NCBI GenBank assembly: GCA_030704615.1
Contig: CM060734.1
Coordinates: 15,872,001 to 15,936,000, forward strand
Source: Takakia lepidozioides
Taxonomy: Eukaryota; Streptophyta; Takakiopsida; Takakiales; Takakiaceae
Direction of reading: 5' to 3'
Length of the DNA: 64,000 bases
How positions within the stretch are numbered: the first letter of the stretch is position 1; every line of letters starts with the position of its first letter. Of this stretch, positions 1 to 10,407 are shown piece by piece. The translations under genes were made by a program, and so were the position numbers. Below the pieces are notes generated by a model that saw only the letters and a program-made list of their open reading frames with translations, did not search any database and was not told the origin of the DNA.

Positions 1-11
1 GGAGTCAGTTA

Positions 12-1009
12 ATGTTTGTGAGCGGGAAAATTTCCAAAACTAATGTGTCGTTGTTGGTGGACACAGGAGCGTTGCACTCCTTCATGACACCGGCAACGGC
101 ACAAAAGCTGGGGCTGATGTGGGGGCCTCTATTGAAGTGCGTTCTGCCGAAAGAGAACCACAACTGGCGACGAGGGTGGCGTTCGATGTTCCTCTTCAGC
201 TAGGGAGTTGGGAGGGACGTGAGAACTTCACCATTTGCGAAATCGATGGAGTGGATCTTAGTTTGGGGATGACCTTTTTGGGCAAATCCGGAGCGGTCAT
301 AGATGGCCGCAAAAGAATAGTCATGCTACCGTGTGGGAATGGTAGTGAAGTTTTACAGGTGTCAAAAACGCCCAACCGAGTGGGAAGGCGAATAAACTTG
401 TTGATAGCAAAGGAGTGGGCCGTGGAGGAACCACACGAGCCCCAGTTTTTGCTTTACGTGAGACAAGTGGAAAGAGAAGTCGATACAGAGCCGAGCCCAG
501 ATTGGATCAAGGGGATCCTGGAGAAATACCAGGATGTGATGCCGGAGGATTTACCAAGCGGCTTGCCACCGCGAAGAGGAGTTGACCACAAAATAGAGGT
601 GGTGCCGGGATCGGAGCCGCCTGCCAAGGCGCCCTACCGGTTGAGTCACAGAGAGTTGGTCGAGTTGAAGGCCCAACTCAAGGATCTAATGACAAAGGGG
701 TACATCCGGCCGAGTAAGTCACCTTACGGAGCCCCGGTATTATTCGCAGATAAGAAGGATGGGACACTGCGGATGTGTGTCGATTACAGGGCTCTGAATA
801 AGATAACTATAAAAAACCGGTACCCTTTGCCAAGGATCGACGACCTCTTCGATCGGTTGGCAGGAGCAAAGTATTTCAGCCGGATCGATTTACGCTCGGG
901 TTACCACCAGATCCGGATAGCGGAAGGAGATGAGGAAAAGACAACATGCATGACAAGGTATGGCTCGTACAAGTTTTTGGTGATGCCTTTTGGGCTCACC
1001 AACGTTTGA
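12..1009 (+). pseudogene. Ty3/gypsy pol fragment: aspartic protease and N-terminal reverse transcriptase
   Basis: This is the middle of a Ty3/gypsy polyprotein. The retroviral-type protease is recognised from [10 protein letters not shown] near position 57 (the DTG catalytic triad) and a later GMTFLG segment matching the second half of the fold. The reading frame shifts by one base near 115, so the protease lies in two frames. Reverse transcriptase follows, with a pre-RT linker, YRLSHREL, the fingers motif SPYGAPVLF (about 718-750), DYRALN, and the palm strand [12 protein letters not shown] (about 880-915), which supplies the first catalytic Asp. It stops at MPFGLTN (about 985-1008), before YxDD, where a deletion joins it to the far C-terminus of the same element. 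The deletion and frameshift make it non-functional. Assignment to Ty3/gypsy is firm; the element's 5' part lies outside the window. Confidence 0.9.
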
Positions 1010-1017
1010 GGCAAGCA

Positions 1018-1434
1018 CGGAGGTCTGGTTGAACATCAAAAAATTTCGACTACCTCTGGAAGTGAGTCTGAAGTTCGTACCTCCGGCCCTTTTGCATCCG
1101 GAAGGTTATGAATGAGGATGTGTATGAATTGGAGCTGCCTGCAAACAACAAGGTGCATCCAGTATTCCACGTTTCCATTTTGAAGCCTTACTTCAAAGAT
1201 GAAGCGCGTCCGAATCGGCATCAAGTGTTGCGTCCACCACCTGTGCTGTTGGATCATGAAAATGAACCCGAGTACGAGGTGGAGGCAGTGGTCAAGTCGA
1301 GGAGGTTCAAGAATCGAGAAACAGAGTATCTCGTGAAATAGAAGGGCTATCATCAAGTGGAGGCAACTTGGGTGTGTGCCTCAGAAATAGGAAACGCATC
1401 CGAGGCAGTTGCAGCTTTCGAAGGGCGACCTTAA
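1018..1434 (+). pseudogene. Ty3/gypsy integrase C-terminus and chromodomain remnant
   Basis: Directly after the RT deletion comes the post-integrase tail of a chromovirus. It shows VWLNIKKFRLP, the conserved YELELPANNKVHPVFHVSILKPY stretch (about 1120-1190, shown as its start and end residues), then a chromodomain-like segment with YEVEAVVKSR, a TEYLVK strand and an E-T-W core. A frameshift near 1075 and an in-frame TAG at 1339-1341, where a Trp is expected before KGY, break it. In intact chromoviruses this domain reads histone methylation and steers integration. The most likely history is an internal deletion of RNase H and the integrase core from one element, because both sides belong to the same family and strand. 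Confidence 0.85.
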
Positions 1435-1487
1435 AAGCCGAAGAAGCGTTGATGGGGACATCAACCTTGGATCGTGGGGGAGGAAAT

Positions 1488-3066
1488 GCATGCTTAGTCT
1501 GGCTTAGCTAGCTTAGGAATCCGGTTGCAAAAACTTGTGTTGTACAAAATTTTGTTTATAAATGGAATGGTTTCCAAATGTTGTGCTTCCTATGTTGTTT
1601 GGAATGGTGATGCATAGTATGGTTGGCTAGTGTGTAGAATGCATGCTAGCTTACAAAAGTGGGAGAGGTAAATTGGATTAATCGTGTGTTTGCGCAGTGC
1701 CGAAATCGGGTGACTCCCATCCAAGGGGCAAAGAAACTTGCGCCTTCTTTGGGAGTTCACGTGCTAGTGCGTACCTGGTGCGTGCGCGTACTATAACTGC
1801 ACTACCGAGGGGGTTGCCTTGTAGTGCGGGCTAACGTGGAAGCTACGTGCTTCCGTTCACGTACTATAATCGTGCAGCCTCGGGACGAAGTCATAGTGTG
1901 GCTTTGGCGTGTTCCCGTACCTCAGGCCAGCATTCCAAGGCGGACCCAATTGTAGTGATTGGGACGCACGGTTGGTTCAAGGTTATCTTCCTAGTCAAAA
2001 AGGGTTCAAGGTGAACCCTTGTTCAAGGTGATGCCAAAAAACGGCATCATGAGCGGTCGCAAGCAATGTTGTTGCAGTAGGGCGATTCAATCCTCGGGGA
2101 GGATCGTTCCTTGGCCTTGAAGTGGGCCAAGAAGAGTGCATTGGGTGGAGCTTGAGAGGCTCCACCCTTGAAGTCGGCCGAACTAGCTAGTGGATTGTAG
2201 AGTCAAGTGGGGGTTTGGTTCTTTGCCATGGGACGCCATGGTATGGAAACAAACTCCTTGATGTGGGACGCCACAACTTGGATGTTAGTTTCCACAAAAA
2301 TGGACAAGTCGATGAGGACATCGACTCCTCATTGGTAGGGGTGTGTGTCTCGGCCCTTTTCCTTGAGGGAGGGGGGTTGGGACACAAGAGGGGCTGCCCC
2401 TGTGGTGGGGGCAATGGCAGCAAATAGGAAATGGGGCTGAAGCACCCTTGAGTGCCGAAGGCACTCAAGGAGGCGGTGGCGCTCACTAGTTGGAGCCCCG
2501 CAAACCGGGTGGCGGTGGTGGGGGCTCCACGATGGGTAGTGGTGGCGTAGGGAGTCGTAGTGAGGGTGGCATAGGACTCACCATGAGGCTGAGACCTTGT
2601 GGTGGGAGTCGTGGGGAGTCTTGGGACTCACCACGGTCCATTGGGGCCGTGGTGGGTGGGCTCACCACGGCTCACCACTGGGATGATCGAGGGTCTAAAT
2701 GGTGGTGCACCAGATTTGGACTGTGCTACTTGTGGAACCCCCGCGGACACCTACAGAAGTATATATAGGGAGTAGTAACCCCGAGAACGGTGCAAGCCCG
2801 TTGGTGATAAAAAACTAGTGAGTAAGCGTGCGAGCCGGAAAGCGACCAAGGTGTGGGGAGCTGTTTTGGACTGCCATCTACCAAAGGGAATTTCCACTGA
2901 GCCCGACAGGTCGAGGGTCAAGTGGGAATGTGAGGGGGACCGTTATGCCCCGGTGAGCAGCCGAAGCTTTGAGTTGGCCCGGCGGCCAGTTTGGGAGTTA
3001 GGCGTGCGCATCAAAGCGAGAAGCTATGACTTGAAGGGGAGTTTACCGAAGTGAGGTGCGCGACAA
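1488..3066 (+). repeat. Probable 3' LTR of the gypsy element
   Basis: The chromodomain stop is followed by a purine-rich tract (GTGGGGGAGGAA, about 1474-1485), as expected for a polypurine tract, then TGCATGC as a possible LTR start. The 1.5 kb that follows has no credible gene. A TATATATA box near 2758-2765 would place the transcription start late in the LTR, giving a long U3. The 3' edge is a guess; no second LTR is present in the window to fix it. A short block at about 1803-1840 (ACCGAGGGGGTTGCC and the bases after it) recurs near 14,238. Confidence 0.45.
2757..2766 (+). promoter_or_regulatory. TATA box in the gypsy LTR
   Basis: TATATATA preceded by a GC-rich segment, about 300 bases before the presumed LTR end. 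The position fits a U3 core promoter. The call is inferred from sequence and position only. Confidence 0.35.
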
Positions 3067-4082
3067 CAAAACACCCTTTATTAAGCCTGTATACATCAAC
3101 CCCATGAACTACCCGAGGTTGCAGAGGAACTACTTCCAGACTCTGCAGCAATATCATCTACATATACGCCAGCCCATCCGTAACGTTTTTTTCTGCCATG
3201 CCCCCCTTAGAGAGGCGAACAGGTTGGTTGATGGGCAACACGCGTGCGCATGCTTCCGCATAAACAGACAAACGGTAAGTACGAGGGGGACTTGGGGTCA
3301 TGTAGTAACCTTGGAAACTGAAAGATGTCTGGTGATTTGATGATTGGTGCCGCACTCTAAAACGCAACAAGCGGAATGGTGTTAGAAGTCACAATTGCAA
3401 AATTTGCAATTGAAGCAATCATTGGAACACTGCGGGAAAGATGCAATGGAATGGAATACCCGATTGCACGACAACAAACTCGACTTACTCACACTCAAAA
3501 TCAGAGTCCACGTCCAGATCTTCGTCAGGAACGTCGGGCTCCTCAAAAACTGCCTCTGTGGGGGGAGCAGATGTAGAGCCCGATGCAAGCTGCTCAAGCT
3601 CGCTAGAAAAGAGCTCTGCATCAGCCTCCATGCCGAAGAAGTGTCTTCCGGCGCTTTTGCAGGCATGGAAAGATGCTCCTGCAAATACAGCATGAATGAG
3701 AAATTGAAACAGGGTTCCCCAAAGAAATTTGAAGCTCTCGTAGTCCACATTTCAAGTACAAAGTTTAGGGCCCCACCTGTGCCAATAGACAAGTCCACCA
3801 CTCGGCCACCGTGCTGGCTGCATGTCTCCACCAGAGTCTGCATGAAAGCTGGAGATTTCTCTCGAGCACCTCTCCAAGGGACACCATTCGACCTTTTCAA
3901 AGTGCGCCCTAGATCCACGTAATTGAAGACCACATCATCCTCGACAGGCTCGCGGGTGGGGTCAATGTGAGCTACAAGGTCCGTCAACTAGAACTCTGCA
4001 ATCCCTAGAGGAAGGGTGTCCTTCCGCACCCTCACCAGGCACAAAGCCTCGAACACCCGAGTCTGCCACAAAACCGAATGGT

Positions 4083-4610
4083 GAATGAAAGTTTTTTGGC
4101 TATGATGGAATCCAGAAAGTCCACATTCAAAGGGGTGCCATCGAAATCATGGGACATGCTGGTTTCATTTCTTACTCAGGTAAGCACATATCTCTTTACT
4201 ATGGCATGAATGATTTGGTTTTTGCAATGGTTTGGATTTCAATGCTGCTTATGACACTGTCTTTTGTTTTGTGGCACAGGTCACAAAAAGCCAGCAGGAG
4301 TACGCGTCTGACCTTGTCGTTCTGGATATTCCGGACGGTTTGCCCGTCCCTGATGTGCTCCCTTCCAATGCAACCCCTACCTAGAACAAATCAGATGCCC
4401 GTTACTGGCAGTGGGCTTTCTCATTCAGTAACAAATTCCTTTATGACGTAGGGGCTCTTCTTCTCATGCAGGCAAAGGACATGTTGGCACGCAAAACTCT
4501 TTTCAGCTACATGAAAGCTTCCGGGTTTCGCGTCATCAAAACTTGGACATGCATCAACACCCTGCCTCTTACAAAGGGCGAGTTCCCGGGGCAGAGGGTG
4601 AGTTAGTTCC
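4083..4610 (+). pseudogene. Inverted methyltransferase block within module A
   Basis: This part of the ParB/methylase gene reads on the plus strand, opposite to the rest of copy A. It contains the exon beginning VNESFLAMMESRKSTF, a GT-AG intron (about 4179-4279), motif-IV-like DLVVLDIPDGLPVPDVLP (about 4310-4362), an in-frame TAG at about 4381, and FSFSNKFLYDVGALLLMQ followed by KTLFSYMKASGFRVIKTW. In copy B the same sequence (20,410-19,920) runs in the normal orientation, so A has an inversion of about 530 bp. The sequence order of motif IV before motif I is typical of class-beta methylases. Confidence 0.75.
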
Positions 4611-5315
4611 TTCAATGACACTTTTGGTGTTTCTCCAGAAAGTATCAGAAGTTGGTGTTTTTCTTCATGCTCTTACTGACCCAAAACCCTCGACAAATGC
4701 TCTCTCACCTCGAAAGGCTGTTCCTTCGCCTTTGGTGTTCTCTTATCCTTCCTCATCAGAGAAGGCTGCCTGTCAGCGGGTTGCTGCGTGGCCTGTTCCT
4801 GCGCAGCTGCATTCTTCCCCTTCCCCTTCCCATCCCCGGCATTCTTCCCCTTCCGTTTTGGAGTAGCCGATTTCTCAGGCTTTTTTGTGTTTAGAGCTTG
4901 AATGATTCTCTCCTGAATGTCTTTGTCAGTAAGCAGGGCTAGTGCAGCGGCGTTCTAGTTTAGGTTCCTCAAAACCACTTCATCGAATGGTGTGTCTTGT
5001 TTGGGCAGATCAAGGTACCACCCACAGTCTCTGAAATGCACCCTGCTCGAGTTTCTGGCAATACCAGCCGTGTACATTGTCTTGTCATTGGAGGGGTCCG
5101 CCCATGTGTAGATGAAGTTAGGGTCATCGCTAAGGTATTTTCCCGGGATGAGGACATGATACATGTACCTGAACCACACACCCCTAAAACACAGATGGTC
5201 ATTCCAATTCAAGTTCATACAAACCCTTCTTCAGCAGAAAGGTTGAAAATATGAGACTTTCAACCTGTCTAAAACACACTCAGCACAGCTCTGAAACGAA
5301 CATTTATCAGCTCGA

Positions 5316-6258
5316 TTCAACCTTGCGTTGACGCAAGGTTGATTCGTGCTTACAAACAAACTAAAAAAAGTTGAGAGTTGTATTGGAAACAAAACACTCA
5401 ACTGACCAACAAGTCCATGACCACAATTCATAGCATGCAAATTCGAAGGCCGCAATCAACCTTCCGTTGACGCGAGGTTGATTGGCGGATCCACAAATGT
5501 TAAGTGTAACTTGTAAAAACACATAAGTTGCCAAGCGGTATCCAACCTTGCGTTGACGCAAGGTTGGTTAGAGGTAGCATACAAATGAAAAAACCCCAGG
5601 GAAAAACCCCTGAGACGATCAGTTCACGGAAATTACAACCTTGCGTTGACGCAAGGTCGATTACTGTTGACAAACACACCTGTCAAAGCAAGTTACGGTA
5701 CCGAAAGTACCCTCAAATCTGCTGCACGTTAGACAATTTTCCTATTCAACAAAGATGAATCGAACCATGATTGTAGAATCAAAAACTACCCTGACCTACG
5801 AAGTTTCAGGAAAACGGGCCATCTCATGAAAATTCCAAACCCGCAATCAACCTTGCGTATACGCAAGGTTGTTTGGCGGTATTGGCATTGCCCTCAAAAC
5901 TGCCTCACGCCAGACAAACTTCATGATCAATCAGGATGAAACGAAACACGACACTAGAATGCACAACACCCAAGTTCCCAATCCATTCATGAACATAGGC
6001 CCTTGCATGCAAATTCCAAACCCGCAATTCAAGATGAAACTGCAACTCACAACTACCCTTAGCCAAAACCTTTCATGAAAATAGGCCATGACATGGAAAT
6101 TCCACACGCCCAAACAACCTTGCGTTGACGCAAGATGGATTGGCGGTAGGTTCAGTGCCCTCACAACTCCCTCACGACATACAAATTCACTGTTCGACGA
6201 AATGAAGCGAAATCCTGTCGAGGGCAAGCATCAAACAACCTTGCGTTGACGCAACCTT
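5316..6258. repeat. Intronic hairpin repeats of module A (CAACCTTGCGT palindrome)
   Basis: Seven copies of an imperfect palindrome with 11-base arms (CAACCTTGCGT and its complement) around a 2-base loop lie at about 5318, 5456, 5541, 5637, 5848, 6115 and 6236, within one intron of the ParB/methylase gene. Most are followed by GATT or TGGC. Intervening bases are not conserved with one another. Confidence 0.85.
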
Positions 6259-6326
6259 GAAACACACACAACATCAGCACAAGGAAATCAGTCTACAACA
6301 TATTGGGGAGTCTATACCTGTACAAA

Positions 6327-7143
6327 ACTCGCTTCATTGCCTGCTCATTGTTGTACTGGTTTTTGAATTCGTGAGACCTGGAGATACCTTTGTCCCTTTC
6401 AAACTCCCTGAAGAAGCAGTTGTTCCACACAACCCCCTTCCTCTCTTGATATACCTCTAGTGTGATCCGGGGCTGAGCCATGGTGATTTTGTAGTCTGCC
6501 ATTGACTCCCCTAGTGCTGCCACCGCTCGTTTTTCCAGCTGCAAGAAGAAGGTCATAAGAACTTGAGAGACAACAAGAAAACAATGAATCAGTTTCGAAT
6601 GGTTTACCCACAGCCTCACCTGGCTCTAGAAGGTTTGCTTTGGATGCAGCCCTTGGATCGAATGCGTGGCCTCCAACAACGTGCATTCTTGTGTTTTCTT
6701 GAGTCCTCTCGAGGTTGGGAACAGTGTTTGTATCCATATCCAAAACTCGCTTCATTGCCTGCTCATTGTTGTACTGGTTTTTGAATTCGTGAGACCTGGA
6801 GATACCTTTGTCCCTTTCAAACTCCCTGAAGAAGCAGTTGTTCCACACAACCCCCTTCCATCTCTTGATATAGGCCTCTAGTGTGATCCGGGGCTGAGCC
6901 ATGGTGATTTTGTAGTCTGCCATTGACTCCCCTAGTGCTGCCACCGCTCGTTTTTCCAGCTGCAAGAAGAAGGTCATAAGAACTTGAGAGACAACAAGAA
7001 AACAATGAATCAGTTTCGAATGGTTTACCAACAGCCTCACCTGGCTCTAGAATGTTGCTTTGTGCAGCCATTGGTCGAATGCGTGGTCGCTCACAACTTT
7101 GATTGCTTGTGTTTTTGAGTCCCTCTCGAGAGTTGGGAACATG
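6327..7143 (-). repeat. Tandem duplication of an exon-intron unit (about 406 bp) in module A
   Basis: The exon with KRAVAALGESMADYKI and WNNCFFREFERDKGIS, with its intron and part of the upstream exon, is present twice in direct order (about 6327-6735 and 6742-7143). The two units are nearly identical in the exon but differ by small indels in the flanking exon end. Copy B has only one unit (33,570-33,900), so the duplication arose in copy A. Confidence 0.85.
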
Positions 7144-7661
7144 TTTGTATCCCTCACAAGTGGATCCGAATTCCAGATCTCTAACCACCTTATTTTCGTT
7201 GCATTGTCCACCATTGAGATAGACAGGCAATGCAGTTTCTCTTGGGTCATTTCGGGTTTGGATCCATACTTGTCGTAGTGCACTTTCACCTGCTCAAGAA
7301 ACTCAGTGCCTAGACTTGGATCTGCCATGCGGATTTGTTTATCGAACGCACTCATGAGGTTCTTCCTGTGGTTATCCATCTCAAATCTCATTATGTCCTC
7401 CACCCCTATGGCAGACCTCTCCTCTTCTGTGTGGGTTGCATAGTACTCGGCTTTCGCCTTCAAGCTTGCTCTGCTATTTCTTGCTGCATACATTGGCAAG
7501 GGACATCATCAAATACTAGAAATTCTTCGAGGAAACCAGTCTGAAAACAAACAGAAGTGAGGAGGCATACCGTGTACATTTAGTCCAGAAATGCCTCCTC
7601 TGTCAAGCTGTACCATGTACTGGTCTTCTCCTCAGCACATCTCTTCATCTGCAGAGGACTC

Positions 7662-8356
7662 TGGGCAGTTGCAGCCTACGGTGGACCAAAAATGCTGTTA
7701 CAGCACAGTTTTTTTGGGATCTTGATTAGTTGTAAATTATCATACTCCTAAATGGAAATGCTGATAGTAAAAAGGGACTAAGCTATGAAGGCTCAACTAC
7801 ATATATTTCCCCTATTCCAAGTCTCATAATAACCAAAAAGCAAATGGTTAGAAAATTATGGACTTTGAACAAGTCCGTAAGGATTTGTTATAGTCCATAT
7901 AAAAGGCCGTTATGGACTTTTTTTAAAGCATGATTTATAGAGAATTAGAAAAAGGGACTCGACCAAATGTGCTTTGAGGGATAAAGAATCTAAAATGAAA
8001 ACATCCACTCAAAAATATTAAGTAAAATAAACTTTATGTACTATTTTGAGCCTTCAAAATAACTATTTTCGTAAAGTCCTTTACATATAGAATTCTTTGA
8101 AATATCAACACTACCTCATTAAATACATAGACCAAGGGTAGACCCCCGGGGTGGATCAAGGTCAAATTTGAAAAAAAACTATCATGATCTGACACTATCG
8201 CGATTTGAAAATAAAGACTTTAATGGTCAACAATAGACGTTTGAGATCGTAAATTGAAGCGAATCCAATGGTTGAGGATTCGCCACATCCTCCTTTATGT
8301 ACTTTTAGGGACTCATGATGTGTCTCATTTTGGTCCACCGTAGGCTGCAACTACCC
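7662..8356. mobile_element. Non-autonomous DNA transposon (MITE-like, 695 bp) inserted in a methylase-gene exon
   Basis: The element interrupts exon 3 of the module A ParB/methylase gene; the exon continues uninterrupted in module B (about 34,530). Its ends are inverted repeats of about 25 bases (GGGCAGTTGCAGCCTACGG at the left, GGGTAGTTGCAGCCTACGG on the opposite strand at the right, both continuing TGGACCAAAA). CTC flanks both sides, a 3-bp target duplication as made by PIF/Harbinger or CACTA elements. The interior is AT-rich with no coding potential. Confidence 0.8.
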
Positions 8357-9156
8357 CTCAACACGTTCGCAAAGGATTCCAATGGTATCAACCCTATCTT
8401 TTGAACACGGAAAAGAGTGTGACAAAGATTGGTCGTCACATGGGAAGTTTCGTTCGACTTGCAAAAACCCATACAACACTTGGTAAGGACGACTGAGGGA
8501 AATTCGGAAAGCACCGAACGAAGACAAAACGCAATGTGAAATCTTACTTGTTGATGTCGTGCATGGCTGTCAAAAGCTGTGTGATGTGTCCTTTGTGATC
8601 CAGTACCATGGAAACTATGCTCCAGTGCCAATCCACCTCGTTTGATTTCAAGCTAGAAATATCCTCCATCCAGGCAAGCAATCGATGGTTCCCGTCCCAA
8701 ACAAAAAACATCTTTCCCAAAAACGCTTTTGTTGAAGCCTTTTTCGTCCTCTATTACAAGGCACTCCTCTCATTTCGTGTTGGTTGTGGATACATAGAAC
8801 ACCGCAGATCCCTTCACATACCCGTGAAACAAATCGTTCTTCAACTTTGTGATGTCTTTTCTCAGTGCGGGTCGGACAGCGGCATGAAAATCATTCTGCA
8901 GAGAGGGATATGGAGGTTTCCTCCGGGAACCTCCATTGACAAAATTTACCTGTTCCAAGAGTTAACTTTCTGGCCCCCCATTACCGCCTCGGCCTTGTCT
9001 TCATAGTGCTCATCAAATGCTTCTTTCCTCAAGCTTCCACCTTCTGCCACAGCTCCATCTCCGGCCACAGGTTTTCTTTTTCTTTTTCTTTTTCTCTACA
9101 TCAAAACGCGATCGATGTGAGTGAACCCCTGCCCAAATAGACAGTTCATGCTCCCA

Positions 9157-9430
9157 CAAATCAACCTTGCATTGACGCAAGTTTTTTGATTTATGGGGCT
9201 GTAGGATAGCAGGAAATGCATTAAGAAACACTCCAGCAAACCCCAAATTGAAACCTTGCGTTGACGCAAGGTTGATTTGAGGGCCTGCATGCACTCTTCT
9301 TCCCATACCTTTGCATTTTTCACAAAGCCCAGGGTTTCCCAAATTCGAACGCATGCCCCAACATGAACAAGGTTTTTCCCCCCAAATCCAATCAACCTCA
9401 AAAACCTCGCGTTGACGCAAGGTTTTGATT
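9157..9430. repeat. Hairpin repeats in intron 1 of module A
   Basis: Three more copies of the GCGTTGACGC palindrome (about 9163, 9251 and 9403) lie in the first intron of the ParB/methylase gene, between the basic exon 1 and the ParB-like exon. Confidence 0.8.
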
Positions 9431-9859
9431 TGAGGGGTTGGCAAAGCAGGGTTTCTGTGCAAAACATAATACCTTGCTGGTTCCCATCTGTAGATAGATC
9501 GTGTCGTTGTTGATTCGGTTGCAGCCCCTCCTCTTCGTCTCCATCGTTTGTTTCGCGCCCATCCGTAGTTCCCATCTAGCCTTCTTCATCCTCTCCTTGG
9601 CGCGTGCCCTCTGCTTGGTAGATGTGAAGTACAACGTTTGATGGCGCCTTCTTCTCCCACGAGATGCCGTGACCGTCTCGGCAAGATCCAGGGTTGCACT
9701 GAGTAGAAAAGGAGGAGGAAAAATGTGACACTGCGTGAGGTTCACCGCCAGCCCATCCTCGCCAAGATGATCGCTGCATAGGTCCACACCGCTACCTGGG
9801 TGGTCCACCTGCATGAACGACCGTCGCACTCTACGGTTCAGAATAGCGCCGGAAAACAT

Positions 9860-10407
9860 TTACGTTTCAACCTCCGAAATTCATCCAAGTCCACTTCTCA
9901 TCTAAAGTTTTCTTCAGGGGAATCCAGTTTTTGGATGTGCCAAAGGGCTGTACAGTTGGTCTTTTAATGAAGCCGTTAAACATTGAATGAGACTGAGGAC
10001 TTGAGCTGCCCAGTCTGACACAACAGTCATGTGGTGGCGATATGATTGAACTTTTTAGTTGAGGCTTTGGGAGTCGTCATCGTGGGGGCAAATGTGGAAA
10101 TTCGAGTGGCTTTGGGAGTCGTCATCGTGGGGGCAAATGTGGAAATTCGAGTGGCCTGTGAGTTCGACACGACATTTAGGCTGTCAGCCACCACTCCGCA
10201 TTTGGGCACTCACTGACCATACATTGGTTCTCATGTCTCACCTATGTAACGTTTAATTTCGCATTTAAAGACCAATCCTTCCAAGGCCACTGCTACAATT
10301 GTGTGAAAAGATTTCTTACATCCATCCCAGAAGCACCACCCTAGTACACTCTGCACTCAGAAGCAACATTGGACTCTGGACTGTGCACTTTGAAGCAACA
10401 TTGACAG
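9860..10407. promoter_or_regulatory. Divergent intergenic region between methylase and transposase genes, module A
   Basis: These 550 bases separate the starts of two head-to-head genes and so should hold both promoters. A direct repeat of 45 bases (GGCTTTGGGAGTCGTCATCG at its start) occurs twice in tandem at 10,063-10,152. No clear TATA box is seen. The regulatory role is inferred from position only. Confidence 0.4.

Larger units (their letters stand above)
3382..9859 (-). pseudogene. ParB-like / N6-N4 DNA-methyltransferase gene, module A copy (decayed)
   Basis: This is a multi-exon minus-strand gene. Exon 1 (9859-9473, donor AAG|GTATTA) is basic and carries LYFTSTKQR and RAKERMKKAR. Exon 2 (about 9085-8548) has VRPALRKDITKLK, then GYVKGS and VWDGNHRLLAW, which fits a ParB/sulfiredoxin-like fold (RP...L...G...DGNHR). 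Helical exons follow (8492-7571, 7494-7041, 6986-6744). The C-terminal domain matches beta-class N6/N4 methylases: VVLDIPDG in the motif IV position, WRGAREKSPAFM, then VVDLSIGTG (about 3790-3816) spliced to ASFHACKSAGRHFFGMEAD (about 3610-3665), equivalent to the usual DPFxGSGTT...GRxxxGxE. Defects: stops at about 7581, 7050 and 4957, a DNA insertion in exon 3, a duplicated exon, an inverted block, and loss of the last exon. Function is inferred from domains: DNA binding plus base methylation in the nucleus. A head-to-head transposase gene starts about 550 bp away. Confidence 0.7.

Noticed and set aside
2187-2768. Gly- and Pro-rich open frames in the gypsy LTR
   Set aside because: Caused by GGTGGT/CCACCA repeats on both strands within the LTR; no start context or conserved domain.
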